From Fimenecus sp964527585 (GTDB taxonomy: Bacteria; Bacillota; Clostridia; Oscillospirales; Acutalibacteraceae), in the NCBI GenBank assembly GCA_964527585.1, contig CAZGPE010000032.1, forward strand, positions 1 to 13,415: DNA of 13,415 nt, given 5' to 3'. Both the position numbers and the translations under genes were made by a program. Every line of letters starts with the position of its first letter. The stretch's first letter is position 1. This document shows positions 1-8,176 of the stretch, piece by piece. The notes below the pieces were generated by a model. That model did not search any database. It was not told the DNA's origin and was given only the letters and a program-made list of their open reading frames with translations.

Positions 1-1664
1 AAAGAGGAATAACGATCCTCTCCAAAAACACTTCAATTCATTACAATGATATTAAAATCAATATTGTCGACACTCCCGGCCATGCTGATTTCGGCGGTGA
101 AGTTGAACGAATTCTTACAATGGTAGACGGTGTGCTTTTGCTTGTTGACGCTTTTGAAGGATGTATGCCTCAAACAAGATTTGTTCTGAAAAAAGCTCTT
201 GCACTTGAGAAAAAAGTTCTTGTTGTCATAAATAAAATCGACCGTCCCGGAGCAAGACCCGCTGAAGTTATCGACGAAGTTCTCGATTTGTTTATCGAAC
301 TCGGTGCAAACGACGATCAGCTTGAATTCCCGGTTGTTTATGCATCGGCAAGAGACGGTTATGCATCTCTCGATCCCGATGTGCGTTCGGGCGATATGAG
401 ACCTTTGTTTGATAAGATAATTTCCGAAATTGATGCTCCTATGGGAGATGTCGACGAACCTTTGCAGTGCCTTTTCTCAAGTCTTGATTATGACGATTAT
501 ATCGGTAGAATAGGTATCGGCAGAGTTCAAAGAGGTAAAGTCAATGTAAACGATAAAGTTGTCCTTTGTAAGCAGGACGGTTCATTTGAAAATGTTAAAA
601 TCTCAAGACTTTATCAGTTTGACGGACTTAAAAGAGTTGAGGTTTCTTCCGCTGCCGCCGGAGATATTATCTGTGTATCGGGAATTACCGATTTGAACAT
701 CGGTGAGACAATTTGCGATCCCGAAAATGTCGAACCGCTTCCTTTTATTAAGATTGATGAACCTACACTTTCAATGAACTTTATGGTAAACGACAGCCCG
801 TTTGCAGGACAGGAAGGTAAATTCGTTACATCAAGAAATATCAGAGACAGACTTTTCAAAGAAGTTGAAACAAATGTAAGTATGAAAGTCGAAGAAACCG
901 ACTCAACGGATTGCTTTAAGGTTTCCGGAAGAGGTGAGCTTCATCTTTCGATTTTGATTGAAACAATGAGACGCCAAGGATATGAATTTCAGGTTTCTCG
1001 TCCTCAGGTTATCACAAAATACGAGAACGGAAAACTTCTTGAACCGATTGAATTGCTCATTATAGAAGTTCCCGAAGAATATGTCGGAAATGTTATGCAG
1101 AAAATCGGCTCAAGACGGGGTGAACTTGAAAATATGGGAACCCGTGAAGGCGGTTCGACCCATCTCGAATTCAGAATTCCCGCCCGTGGTCTTATCGGAT
1201 ACAGATCGGAATTTTTGACCGATACCAACGGTAACGGAATAATGAATAACCTTTTCGCAGGATATGAAGAATACAAAGGTGATATACAAACAAGAGAGCG
1301 TGGTTCAATCGTAGTTCACGAAACCGGTGAAACTTCGGCATACGGACTTTTCAATACTCAGGACAGAGGCAGACTTTTTGTCGGCCCCGGTGTTCCCGTT
1401 TATGAGGGAATGATAGTCGGAGAATGTGCGAAAAGCGAAGATATTGTATGCAATGTTTGTAAAAACAAGCATCTTACCAACACAAGAGCTTCGGGTTCCG
1501 ACGATGCTTTGCGTCTTGTTCCTCACTCAACTCTCAGCCTTGAACAGTCAATGGAGTTTATCGGTGATGATGAACTTGTGGAAATTACTCCCAAGTCAAT
1601 AAGATTGCGTAAAAAAATTCTTTCAAAAGATTTAAGACTTAAACAGCAGTTTAAGAAAAAATAA
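1..1664 (+). CDS. typA: Ribosome-associated GTPase TypA/BipA, 5'-truncated by the window edge
   Basis: Translation GTPase of the EF-G/LepA superfamily that binds the ribosome and supports 50S assembly and stress growth. The frame is open from position 3, so the gene starts before the window; about 553 residues are visible against roughly 605-615 for the family, leaving only the first 50 or so (including the P-loop) missing. It begins inside switch I (RGIT), then the G3 motif DTPGHADFGG starts at 69 and the G4 motif NKID at 231-242. The typical TypA beta-barrel, EF-G-like domains and C-terminal domain follow, with the conserved GRGELHLSILIETMRR stretch near 930 and RIPARGLIGYRSEF near 1180. 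An internal ATG at 120 is not the start because the upstream codons are conserved TypA sequence. The stop is TAA at 1662-1664. The gene sits alone before the arginine operon and is separated from it by a hairpin and a new promoter. Confidence 0.97.
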   Translation, partial: RGITILSKNTSIHYNDIKINIVDTPGHADFGGEVERILTMVDGVLLLVDAFEGCMPQTRFVLKKALALEKKVLVVINKIDRPGARPAEVIDEVLDLFIELGANDDQLEFPVVYASARDGYASLDPDVRSGDMRPLFDKIISEIDAPMGDVDEPLQCLFSSLDYDDYIGRIGIGRVQRGKVNVNDKVVLCKQDGSFENVKISRLYQFDGLKRVEVSSAAAGDIICVSGITDLNIGETICDPENVEPLPFIKIDEPTLSMNFMVNDSPFAGQEGKFVTSRNIRDRLFKEVETNVSMKVEETDSTDCFKVSGRGELHLSILIETMRRQGYEFQVSRPQVITKYENGKLLEPIELLIIEVPEEYVGNVMQKIGSRRGELENMGTREGGSTHLEFRIPARGLIGYRSEFLTDTNGNGIMNNLFAGYEEYKGDIQTRERGSIVVHETGETSAYGLFNTQDRGRLFVGPGVPVYEGMIVGECAKSEDIVCNVCKNKHLTNTRASGSDDALRLVPHSTLSLEQSMEFIGDDELVEITPKSIRLRKKILSKDLRLKQQFKKK

Positions 1665-1701
1665 TACATAAAAAGTGAATTTATTTTCATTTTTTATGTA
1701 T
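1664..1701 (+). terminator. Hairpin behind typA, probable (bidirectional) terminator
   Basis: A 16-bp stem with a single G-T pair is formed by 1664-1679 and 1686-1701 around a 6-nt loop. The U-rich part lies inside the right arm (TTTTTT at 1690-1695) rather than behind it, so termination would be weak-to-moderate, and the symmetry allows function on either strand. It separates typA from the arg promoter. Confidence 0.6.
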
Positions 1702-1708
1702 ATTCGCC

Positions 1709-1737
1709 TTGACATCTATGAATATTAAATGTATAAT
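1709..1737 (+). promoter_or_regulatory. Sigma-A promoter of the arginine operon
   Basis: A perfect -35 box TTGACA (1709-1714) and a perfect -10 box TATAAT (1732-1737) are separated by exactly 17 bases. Transcription would start near 1744, leaving a leader of about 34 nt before argC. Such a strong consensus promoter needs repression to be controlled, which fits the operator that overlaps it. Confidence 0.9.
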
Positions 1738-1756
1738 TGTTGCATATTTATTCATT
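1717..1756. promoter_or_regulatory. ARG-box-like operator for an ArgR/AhrC repressor
   Basis: The stretch TGCATATTTATTCA (1741-1754) matches the core of the ArgR/AhrC box (TGAAT-WWWW-ATTCA) with one mismatch, and a second, half-conserved box starts with a perfect TGAAT at 1719-1723. The centres are about 22 bp apart, close to the usual 21-bp pairing. The better box covers the predicted transcription start just behind the -10 box, so arginine-dependent repression of argCJBDF is the natural reading. Assignment is by consensus match only. Confidence 0.7.
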
Positions 1757-1777
1757 ATTATACATTTTGAGGTAACT

Positions 1778-2701
1778 ATGGTAAAAGTATTTATTGACGG
1801 AAGTGCCGGTACAACCGGCTTAAGAATTTTTGATAGGCTTTCGCAAAGAAACGATATTTCATTAACGGTTTTACCTGATGAATACCGAAAGGATGTCGGT
1901 TACAGAAAAGAAGCAATAAATTCAGCGGATGTTTGTTTTTTATGTCTTCCGGATGCTGCAGCTAAAGAGGCTGTATTGCTTGTTGAAAATGATAAAACGG
2001 TAATAATCGACACATCTACGGCGCACAGAACAAACAATGATTGGACATACGGATTTGCCGAACTGTCCGGTCAGCGTGAAAAAATCGCTTCATCTAAAAG
2101 AATTGCAAATCCGGGATGTCATGCAAGCGGATTTATCGCATTGGTCAGACCGCTTGTTGAAGCGAGAATAATTAAAGAAACAGCCGAACTTACCGCATTT
2201 TCCGTAACGGGATATTCGGGCGGCGGCAAAAAAATGATTGCGGAATATGAATCCGACAATCCCGATCCGCTTTATTCGGCTCCGAGAATGTACGGGATTT
2301 CACAAAATCATAAACATTTGCCCGAAATGGTTAAAATGACAGGCTTGAAAAACGAGCCTGTTTTTTGCCCGATAGTTTCAAGATTTTATTCAGGTATGGA
2401 AGTAACGGTTCCTTTGTTTGCTTCTCAAATAAAAGGAAATACAGACGAAATAAAGAAGATATACGCATCTTATTATAATAATCCGATAGTTAAGTATTGC
2501 GAAAACGCCGATGAAAACGGATTCTTTTCAGCTTCGTTGCTTTCAAAGCGTGATGATATGCAAATAACACTCAGCGGAAACGAAGAACGGATTTTATTAG
2601 TCGCAAGATACGATAACCTCGGTAAAGGTGCTTCGGGTGCGGCGATACAAAATATGAATATTGTTTTAGGTGTCGATGAAACGACAGGACTTATTGTGTG
2701 A
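1778..2701 (+). CDS. argC: N-acetyl-gamma-glutamyl-phosphate reductase
   Basis: NADPH-dependent reduction of N-acetylglutamyl-5-phosphate to the semialdehyde, third step of arginine synthesis, in the cytoplasm. The 307-residue product is of the short (type 2) AGPR class. It opens with a dinucleotide-binding strand (VKVFIDGSAGTTG) and has the catalytic cysteine in NPGCHASG (Cys114), followed by the SVTGYSGGGK segment. I chose ATG 1778 over the upstream in-frame ATG at 1718 because GAGG (1769-1772) sits at the right distance, the family starts at the Rossmann strand, and the upstream codons overlap the promoter. It is the first gene of the arg operon; its stop overlaps a GTG and lies 8 nt before the argJ ATG. 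Confidence 0.95.
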   Translation: MVKVFIDGSAGTTGLRIFDRLSQRNDISLTVLPDEYRKDVGYRKEAINSADVCFLCLPDAAAKEAVLLVENDKTVIIDTSTAHRTNNDWTYGFAELSGQREKIASSKRIANPGCHASGFIALVRPLVEARIIKETAELTAFSVTGYSGGGKKMIAEYESDNPDPLYSAPRMYGISQNHKHLPEMVKMTGLKNEPVFCPIVSRFYSGMEVTVPLFASQIKGNTDEIKKIYASYYNNPIVKYCENADENGFFSASLLSKRDDMQITLSGNEERILLVARYDNLGKGASGAAIQNMNIVLGVDETTGLIV

Positions 2702-2709
2702 GGAAAGAT

Positions 2710-3924
2710 ATGAAAACAGTTTTAGGCGGAATATGTTCCGCAAAAGGATTTAAGGCTAACGGTGTCCATTGCGGAATCAGAAAAAACAGAGATAAAAAAG
2801 ATTTGTCGTTGATTTACAGCGAAGTTCCCGCAAGTGCGGCGGCGGTATATACTACTAATTTGGTAAAAGGCGCACCGCTTACGGTTACAAAAAAGCATAT
2901 TGAAAACGGTATTGCTCAAGCGATTATTTGTAACAGCGGCAATGCAAATACCTGTAATGCAAACGGAATCGAAATTGCCGAAAAAATGTGCGAATCGGTT
3001 GCTGAATATCTAAATATTTCTTCTGAAGATGTTGTTGTCGCTTCAACCGGAGTTATCGGACAGCCTCTTGAAATCGAACCGATTCAGGCGGGAATTCCCG
3101 AACTTGTTAAAGGACTGAGAATAGACGGATCTCAAGACGCTTCGTTGGGAATTATGACAACTGATACCCATTCAAAAGAAATTGCGGTTGAATTCGAAAT
3201 CGGCGGAAAAATCTGCCATATAGGCGGAATTGCCAAAGGAAGCGGAATGATTCATCCCGATATGGCTACTATGCTTGTATTTATCACAAGCGATGTCGCT
3301 ATAACTCCCGAAATGCTGAAAAAAGCGCTTTCAAGTGATATTTCCGATACTTTTAATATGCTCAGCGTTGACGGAGATACTTCGACAAACGATATGGTAA
3401 CGGTTCTTGCCAACGGATTGGCGGAAAACACGCTTATTGACAGCGAAGGCGATGAATTTTCAATATTTATGAAAGCACTCAACACCGTTACCGTTCACCT
3501 TTGCAGAGAAATCGCAGGAGACGGGGAAGGTGCGACGAAGTTGCTTGAATGTAAAGTAACCGGTGCACAGGATGTTAAAACCGCAAAAACAGTTGCAAAA
3601 AGCGTTATCTGTTCAAGTCTTCTTAAAGCGGCAATGTTCGGTGCGGATGCTAACTGGGGAAGAGTTCTTTGTGCTATCGGGTACAGTAAAGCTGATGTAG
3701 ATGTAAATAAAATTGATGTTTCTTTCAAAAGCAAATGCGGAATAATTGATGTTTGTAAAGACGGAGCGGGTATTCCGTTTTCCGAGGAAAAAGCAAAAGA
3801 AGTTTTGCTTGAAAAAGAAATTGATATACTTGTTAATCTTAACAGCGGTGATTATGAAAGCGTTGCATGGGGATGCGATTTAACATACGATTATGTTAAA
3901 ATTAACGGCGATTACAGAACTTAA
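2710..3924 (+). CDS. argJ: Ornithine acetyltransferase / amino-acid acetyltransferase ArgJ
   Basis: Transfers the acetyl group from N-acetylornithine to glutamate, closing the acetyl cycle; bifunctional members also use acetyl-CoA. The 404-residue product has the family's self-cleavage site in KGSGMIHPDMATML: the bond before Thr187 is the one cut to make the alpha and beta subunits, and Thr187 becomes the nucleophile. ICNSGNANTCNA near residue 74 and GDGEGATKLLE in the beta part are further ArgJ signatures. ATG 2710 is preferred to the GTG at 2698 (which overlaps the argC stop) because GAGG at 2700-2703 lies 6 nt in front of it. Without an argA gene in view, ArgJ is the likely source of acetylglutamate here; whether it is mono- or bifunctional cannot be read from sequence. 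Confidence 0.96.
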   Translation: MKTVLGGICSAKGFKANGVHCGIRKNRDKKDLSLIYSEVPASAAAVYTTNLVKGAPLTVTKKHIENGIAQAIICNSGNANTCNANGIEIAEKMCESVAEYLNISSEDVVVASTGVIGQPLEIEPIQAGIPELVKGLRIDGSQDASLGIMTTDTHSKEIAVEFEIGGKICHIGGIAKGSGMIHPDMATMLVFITSDVAITPEMLKKALSSDISDTFNMLSVDGDTSTNDMVTVLANGLAENTLIDSEGDEFSIFMKALNTVTVHLCREIAGDGEGATKLLECKVTGAQDVKTAKTVAKSVICSSLLKAAMFGADANWGRVLCAIGYSKADVDVNKIDVSFKSKCGIIDVCKDGAGIPFSEEKAKEVLLEKEIDILVNLNSGDYESVAWGCDLTYDYVKINGDYRT

Positions 3925-3938
3925 TCGGGGGTGCTGAG

Positions 3939-4808
3939 ATGGAACTTAATTTTTCAAATTCCGACAGGGCGGAAGTTTTGGCGGCGGCCTTACCTTATAT
4001 TAAGCGTTATAACGGAAAAATTGTTGTTGTTAAGTACGGCGGAAACGCAATGATAAACGAACAGCTTAAACAACAGGTTATGGAAGATATTGTTCTTTTA
4101 TGGCTTATCGGTGTTAAAATCGTTTTAGTGCACGGCGGCGGACCTGAAATTAACGATATGATGGATAAACTCGGTAAAGAACCCGAATTTGTAGACGGGC
4201 TTCGTGTAACCGATAAAGAAACCGTCGATATTGTCCAGATGGTACTTGCGGGAAAGGTTAATAAAACCCTTGTTAATCTGCTTGAAATGAAGGGCGGAAA
4301 AGCAATGGGAATTTCCGGTATGGATGGCAGACTCATTGAAGCAAAAACTAAAAACGAAAAGCTCGGTTATGTCGGTGAAATTTCAAAAATAAACATAGCG
4401 CCTGTACTTGACTTGTTGGAAAAAGGGTATATTCCCGTAATTTCAACTCTCGGATGCGATAACTTAGGTAATACATATAATATAAACGGCGATACAGCCG
4501 CAGCGTATATTTCAGGTGCTCTCGGTGCCGAAAGACTTATTATGATGACCGATATTGCGGGTGTACTTAAAGATAAGGATGATCCTTCATCGTTAATTCC
4601 CGAAATTGATCTTTGTCAAGCAGAAAAACTTTATAAAGACGGAATAATATCCGGCGGTATGATTCCGAAAGTTGATTGCTGTATCGAAGCGATAAACAAA
4701 GGCGTAGAAAAAGTAATTATAATGAACGGTACCGTTCCGCACTCTATTCTTATGGAGCTTTTAACAAACGAAGGTGCAGGTACTATGGTTACGGGTGTAA
4801 AAAAATGA
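3939..4808 (+). CDS. argB: N-acetylglutamate kinase
   Basis: Phosphorylates N-acetylglutamate with ATP, the second and usually rate-setting step of arginine synthesis. It is a 289-residue amino-acid-kinase-fold protein with the nucleotide-binding lysine in VKYGGNAM (Lys32), the substrate loop VHGGGPEIND, and the GGMIPK segment near the C terminus. It carries about 25 residues before the first strand (VLAAALPYIKRYNGK), the mobile N-terminal helix typical of hexameric, arginine-inhibited NAG kinases and absent from the E. coli type. I therefore infer allosteric feedback by arginine, as expected for a pathway using ArgJ. The start is 14 nt behind argJ with a G-rich ribosome binding site at 3927-3933. 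The stop overlaps the argD start (ATGA), implying translational coupling. Confidence 0.96.
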   Translation: MELNFSNSDRAEVLAAALPYIKRYNGKIVVVKYGGNAMINEQLKQQVMEDIVLLWLIGVKIVLVHGGGPEINDMMDKLGKEPEFVDGLRVTDKETVDIVQMVLAGKVNKTLVNLLEMKGGKAMGISGMDGRLIEAKTKNEKLGYVGEISKINIAPVLDLLEKGYIPVISTLGCDNLGNTYNINGDTAAAYISGALGAERLIMMTDIAGVLKDKDDPSSLIPEIDLCQAEKLYKDGIISGGMIPKVDCCIEAINKGVEKVIIMNGTVPHSILMELLTNEGAGTMVTGVKK

Positions 4809-5968
4809 GTATTATTAAAACGGATGAACAGTATATCAGCGGAACATATAAACGGTTTCCCGTTGAAATCGTTTCAGGTAAAGGCTCTGTATTGACAGAT
4901 GCAAACGGTAAAGAATACATTGATATGGGTTCGGGTATCGGTGTTACATCTTTCGGCATAGGGGATGAAGAATGGAAAAATGCGGTTGTTGAACAAATAA
5001 ATAAAGTTCAGCATACCTCAAATCTTTATTATACCGAGCCTTGCGCCTTACTTGCAAAAGCGCTTTGTCAAAAAAGCGGAATGAAAAAAGTATTCTTTTC
5101 GAATTCCGGTGCCGAAGCAAATGAATGTGCGATAAAAGCCGCAAGAAAATATGCTTGTGAGAATAAAGGAGAAGATTATTATAAAATAATAACCCTTGTT
5201 AACAGTTTTCACGGCAGAACTTTAACAACACTCGCCGCAACCGGTCAAGAGTGTTTTCATAAACTCTTTACTCCGCTGACAGACGGCTTTTTATATGTTG
5301 ATGCCAATGATTGCGATGCATTTTTGAATACCGCAAAAAGCAATAAGATTGCCGCAGTTATGATTGAATGTATACAGGGAGAAGGCGGAGTTGAAGCTTT
5401 AAGCAAAGATTTTGTCGAATGTATAAATTCTTACTGTGAAGAAAACGATGTAATATTCATTGTCGATGAAGTGCAAAGCGGAAACGGAAGAAGCGGAAAA
5501 CTTTATTCCTATATGAACTATTGTATCCAACCCGATATTGTATCAACTGCAAAAGGGTTGGCAGGCGGATTGCCTATCGGCGCCACCTTACTCGGTGAAA
5601 AAGTCGAAAATATTTTTTCATACGGTGATAACGGTTCGACTTTCGGCGGAAACCCGGTCAGTTGTTCAGCCGCTTTAAGCATAATTAACCGTATCGACAG
5701 TAAACTTTTAAGCGAAGTTAATGAAAAAAGCGAATATATTTTCGCTCAGCTTTCAGGTGCTTGCGGAATCGAGCGTGTTAGCGGAATGGGTCTTATGATA
5801 GGTGTCAAAACAGTTAAACCGGTTTCCGAAGTCATAAATAAATGTATCGAAAACGGAGTGCTTTGCTTGAGTGCAAAAGACAAATTAAGGCTTCTTCCCG
5901 CACTGAATATTCCTTTTGACGAATTAAAAAAAGCAATTGAAATTATCAAAACAGCCTGCGAGGTATAA
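4805..5968 (+). CDS. argD: Acetylornithine aminotransferase
   Basis: Class-III PLP-dependent aminotransferase that converts N-acetylglutamate semialdehyde to N-acetylornithine with glutamate as donor. The 387-residue product shows the phosphate-binding SGAEANE segment, FHGRTL, the cofactor aspartate in IVDEVQSGNGRSG, and the Schiff-base lysine in STAKGLAGGLPIGA (Lys250). ATG 4805 overlaps the argB stop by ATGA; the longer in-frame extension upstream runs inside argB and is not family sequence, so it is rejected. Its stop lies 10 nt before argF. Related enzymes use succinyl-ornithine or ornithine, but the operon makes the arginine-pathway role secure. Confidence 0.96.
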   Translation: MSIIKTDEQYISGTYKRFPVEIVSGKGSVLTDANGKEYIDMGSGIGVTSFGIGDEEWKNAVVEQINKVQHTSNLYYTEPCALLAKALCQKSGMKKVFFSNSGAEANECAIKAARKYACENKGEDYYKIITLVNSFHGRTLTTLAATGQECFHKLFTPLTDGFLYVDANDCDAFLNTAKSNKIAAVMIECIQGEGGVEALSKDFVECINSYCEENDVIFIVDEVQSGNGRSGKLYSYMNYCIQPDIVSTAKGLAGGLPIGATLLGEKVENIFSYGDNGSTFGGNPVSCSAALSIINRIDSKLLSEVNEKSEYIFAQLSGACGIERVSGMGLMIGVKTVKPVSEVINKCIENGVLCLSAKDKLRLLPALNIPFDELKKAIEIIKTACEV

Positions 5969-5978
5969 GGAGTATTTT

Positions 5979-6965
5979 ATGTCGTTGAAAAACAGAAACT
6001 TTTTGAAATTACTTGATTTTTCCGCTGAAGAAATAAATGAGTTTATTGATTTTGCCGCTAAACTCAAAGAAGAGAAGAAAGCGGGCACATCTCATAAACT
6101 TTTGGAAGGTAAAAACATAGCTTTAATTTTCGAAAAAACAAGTACAAGAACAAGATGCGCTTTTGAAGTTGCGGCTAATGATTTGGGAATGCACGCTGTA
6201 TATCTTGATCCCAAAAGTTCGCAAATCGGAAAAAAAGAAAGCATTCCCGATACCGCCCGTGTTCTCGGAAGAATGTTTGATGCAATTGAATACAGAGGGT
6301 TCGGTCAGGAAATAGTCGAGGAACTTGCAAAATATGCGGGTGTACCGGTATGGAACGGTCTTACAAACGAATTTCATCCGACACAGATTCTTGCGGATTT
6401 TTTGACAATCAAAGAACATTTCGGCACACTTAAAGGAAAAAAACTTGTATATATGGGCGATGCGAGATATAATATGGGTAACTCTTTAATGGTCGGATGC
6501 GCAAAAATGGGAATGAATTTTGTTGCTTGTGCGCCTAAAGAATATTTCCCTGAAAAAGAACTTGTAAATAAGTGTAAAGAAATCGCATTGACAAGCGGCG
6601 CAAGTATTGAATTTTCGGAAAATCCCGCTGAAGCCGTTATGGGTGCGGATGTTATATATACGGATGTTTGGGTTTCCATGGGCGAACCGACTGAAATATG
6701 GGAAAAGCGTATTAAAGATCTTTCCCCGTATAGAGTTGATAAAAAACTTATGGATATTGCGGGTGCTCAGTGCAGATTTATGCATTGTCTTCCGGCGTTT
6801 CATGATCTTAAGACTTCAACAGGCAAAGAGATTTTCGAAAAATTCGGAATTGACTGTATGGAAGTTACCGATGAAGTGTTTGAAAGTGAACAGTCGATTG
6901 TTTTCGATGAAGCCGAAAACCGTATGCATACCATCAAAGCTGTAATGGCTAAAACACTTATGTAA
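5979..6965 (+). CDS. argF: Ornithine carbamoyltransferase
   Basis: Makes citrulline from ornithine and carbamoyl phosphate. The 328-residue product carries the carbamoyl-phosphate loop STRTR (Ser55-Arg59), the HPTQ motif (His133 onward), the SMG loop in DVWVSMGEPTE, and the ornithine-site HCLPAFH (His269 onward). ATG 5979 has AAGGAG at 5967-5972, overlapping the argD stop. Sequence alone does not separate anabolic argF from catabolic arcB; the biosynthetic operon, the absence of arcA/arcC neighbours and the ARG-box promoter favour argF. Confidence 0.95.
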   Translation: MSLKNRNFLKLLDFSAEEINEFIDFAAKLKEEKKAGTSHKLLEGKNIALIFEKTSTRTRCAFEVAANDLGMHAVYLDPKSSQIGKKESIPDTARVLGRMFDAIEYRGFGQEIVEELAKYAGVPVWNGLTNEFHPTQILADFLTIKEHFGTLKGKKLVYMGDARYNMGNSLMVGCAKMGMNFVACAPKEYFPEKELVNKCKEIALTSGASIEFSENPAEAVMGADVIYTDVWVSMGEPTEIWEKRIKDLSPYRVDKKLMDIAGAQCRFMHCLPAFHDLKTSTGKEIFEKFGIDCMEVTDEVFESEQSIVFDEAENRMHTIKAVMAKTLM

Positions 6966-6991
6966 AATTATTGCTCCAAGGAGGCAGTTTT

Positions 6992-8056
6992 ATGGACATA
7001 AAAATCGTAAAATCACAAACTCTTAAAGAAAAGCCCGATCCTTCGACGCTCGGTTTCGGAAAAATCTTTACAGACCATATGTTTATTATGGATTACACAG
7101 CCGGTAAAGGATGGCATGATGCGAGAATAGTGCCTTTTGAAAACCTTTCAATTCATCCCGCATCAACTGTTCTTCATTACGGTTCGGAGATTTTCGAAGG
7201 ATTAAAAGCATATAGAAAAGCCGACGGAAAAGTTCAACTTTTCAGACCTATGGAAAATATTCGCAGAATGAATAATTCCGCTGAAAGAATGTGTCTTCCG
7301 CTTCTTGATGAACAGGATGCTCTTGAGGCTCTTACAAAATTTGTGGAGGTTGAAAAAGACTGGACTCCCAATGCACCGGGAACCTCACTTTATTTGCGTC
7401 CGTTTATGTTCGGAAACGATGAATCTCTCGGAGTTCACGCTTCACAGCATGTTAAATTTATTATAATCGCTTCACCGGTCGGCAGTTATTATAAAGAAGG
7501 CATAAACCCTGTAAAAATAATGATTGAAGATGAAGATGTCCGTGCGGTAAGAGGCGGTACCGGTTTTGCAAAATGCGGCGGAAATTATGCTGCATCAACG
7601 AGAGCGGGAGAGAGAGCGGAACAAAAGGGTTATTCTCAGGTTCTTTGGCTTGACGGTGTTGAGAGAAAATATATCGAAGAAGTCGGAGCTATGAATGTTA
7701 TGTTCAAAATCAACGGCGAAATCGTAACTCCCATGCTTTCAGGTTCGATTCTTCCCGGAATTACAAGAAAATCTTGTCTTGAAGTTCTCAGAAAAGAAGG
7801 ATATAATGTAAGCGAAAGGCTTTTAAGTGTTGACGAACTTTCAAAAGCGATGGATGACGGTTCTCTTGAAGAAGCCTGGGGATGCGGAACTGCCGCTGTT
7901 GTATCTCCGATCGGTGAACTTTGCTATAAAGACAAAAAGTCAGTTATAAATAACGGCGAAATAGGACCTGTAACTCAACATCTTTATGATGTTCTTACCG
8001 GTATTCAATGGGGTAAAATCGACGATGAATTCGGTTGGACATATCCCATTGACTGA
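6992..8056 (+). CDS. ilvE: Branched-chain amino acid aminotransferase
   Basis: Class-IV PLP aminotransferase that exchanges the amino group between glutamate and leucine, isoleucine or valine. The 354-residue product is the long type of the family. It has the HYGSEIFEGLKAYR substrate/cofactor segment, the Schiff-base lysine in GGTGFAKCGGNYAAS (Lys194), the EEVGAMNVMF block and the GCGTAAVVSPIGE phosphate-binding segment. ATG 6992 follows a perfect AAGGAGG (6978-6984) with 7-nt spacing; the TTG at 6971 lies before that site. There are only 26 nt and no terminator after argF, so it is probably read from the arg promoter as the last gene of the unit. A weak internal promoter inside argF cannot be excluded. 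Confidence 0.95.
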   Translation: MDIKIVKSQTLKEKPDPSTLGFGKIFTDHMFIMDYTAGKGWHDARIVPFENLSIHPASTVLHYGSEIFEGLKAYRKADGKVQLFRPMENIRRMNNSAERMCLPLLDEQDALEALTKFVEVEKDWTPNAPGTSLYLRPFMFGNDESLGVHASQHVKFIIIASPVGSYYKEGINPVKIMIEDEDVRAVRGGTGFAKCGGNYAASTRAGERAEQKGYSQVLWLDGVERKYIEEVGAMNVMFKINGEIVTPMLSGSILPGITRKSCLEVLRKEGYNVSERLLSVDELSKAMDDGSLEEAWGCGTAAVVSPIGELCYKDKKSVINNGEIGPVTQHLYDVLTGIQWGKIDDEFGWTYPID

Positions 8057-8069
8057 TTGATATAATATA

Positions 8070-8107
8070 AATCCCCGAAAATTTTTATTTGTTTTTGGGG
8101 ATTTTTT
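8070..8107 (+). terminator. Rho-independent terminator of the arg-ilvE operon
   Basis: A 12-bp stem pairs AATCCCCGAAAA (8070-8081) with 8092-8103 (one G-T pair) and is followed by a T run to 8107. It starts 13 nt behind the ilvE stop. Confidence 0.9.
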
Positions 8108-8176
8108 GCATTTTCGATTGTTTTTATCATATCTATTTAATGAATTGATTTCAAATCTGAATCAAGGTGTGATAAA

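Noticed and set aside
4676..4804. N-terminal extension of ArgD
   Set aside because: It lies wholly inside argB in another frame and is not family sequence; ATG 4805 overlapping the argB stop is the natural start.
6607..6945. 112-codon ORF on the plus strand inside argF
   Set aside because: It is an out-of-frame shadow of the strongly conserved argF coding sequence, with no ribosome binding site.
8108..8176. Sporulation sigma-factor promoter in front of cwlD
   Set aside because: CATATCTA and TTGATT/AATCAA (8145-8165) catch the eye, but neither the sigma-E nor the sigma-G spacing and boxes fit well enough to call.
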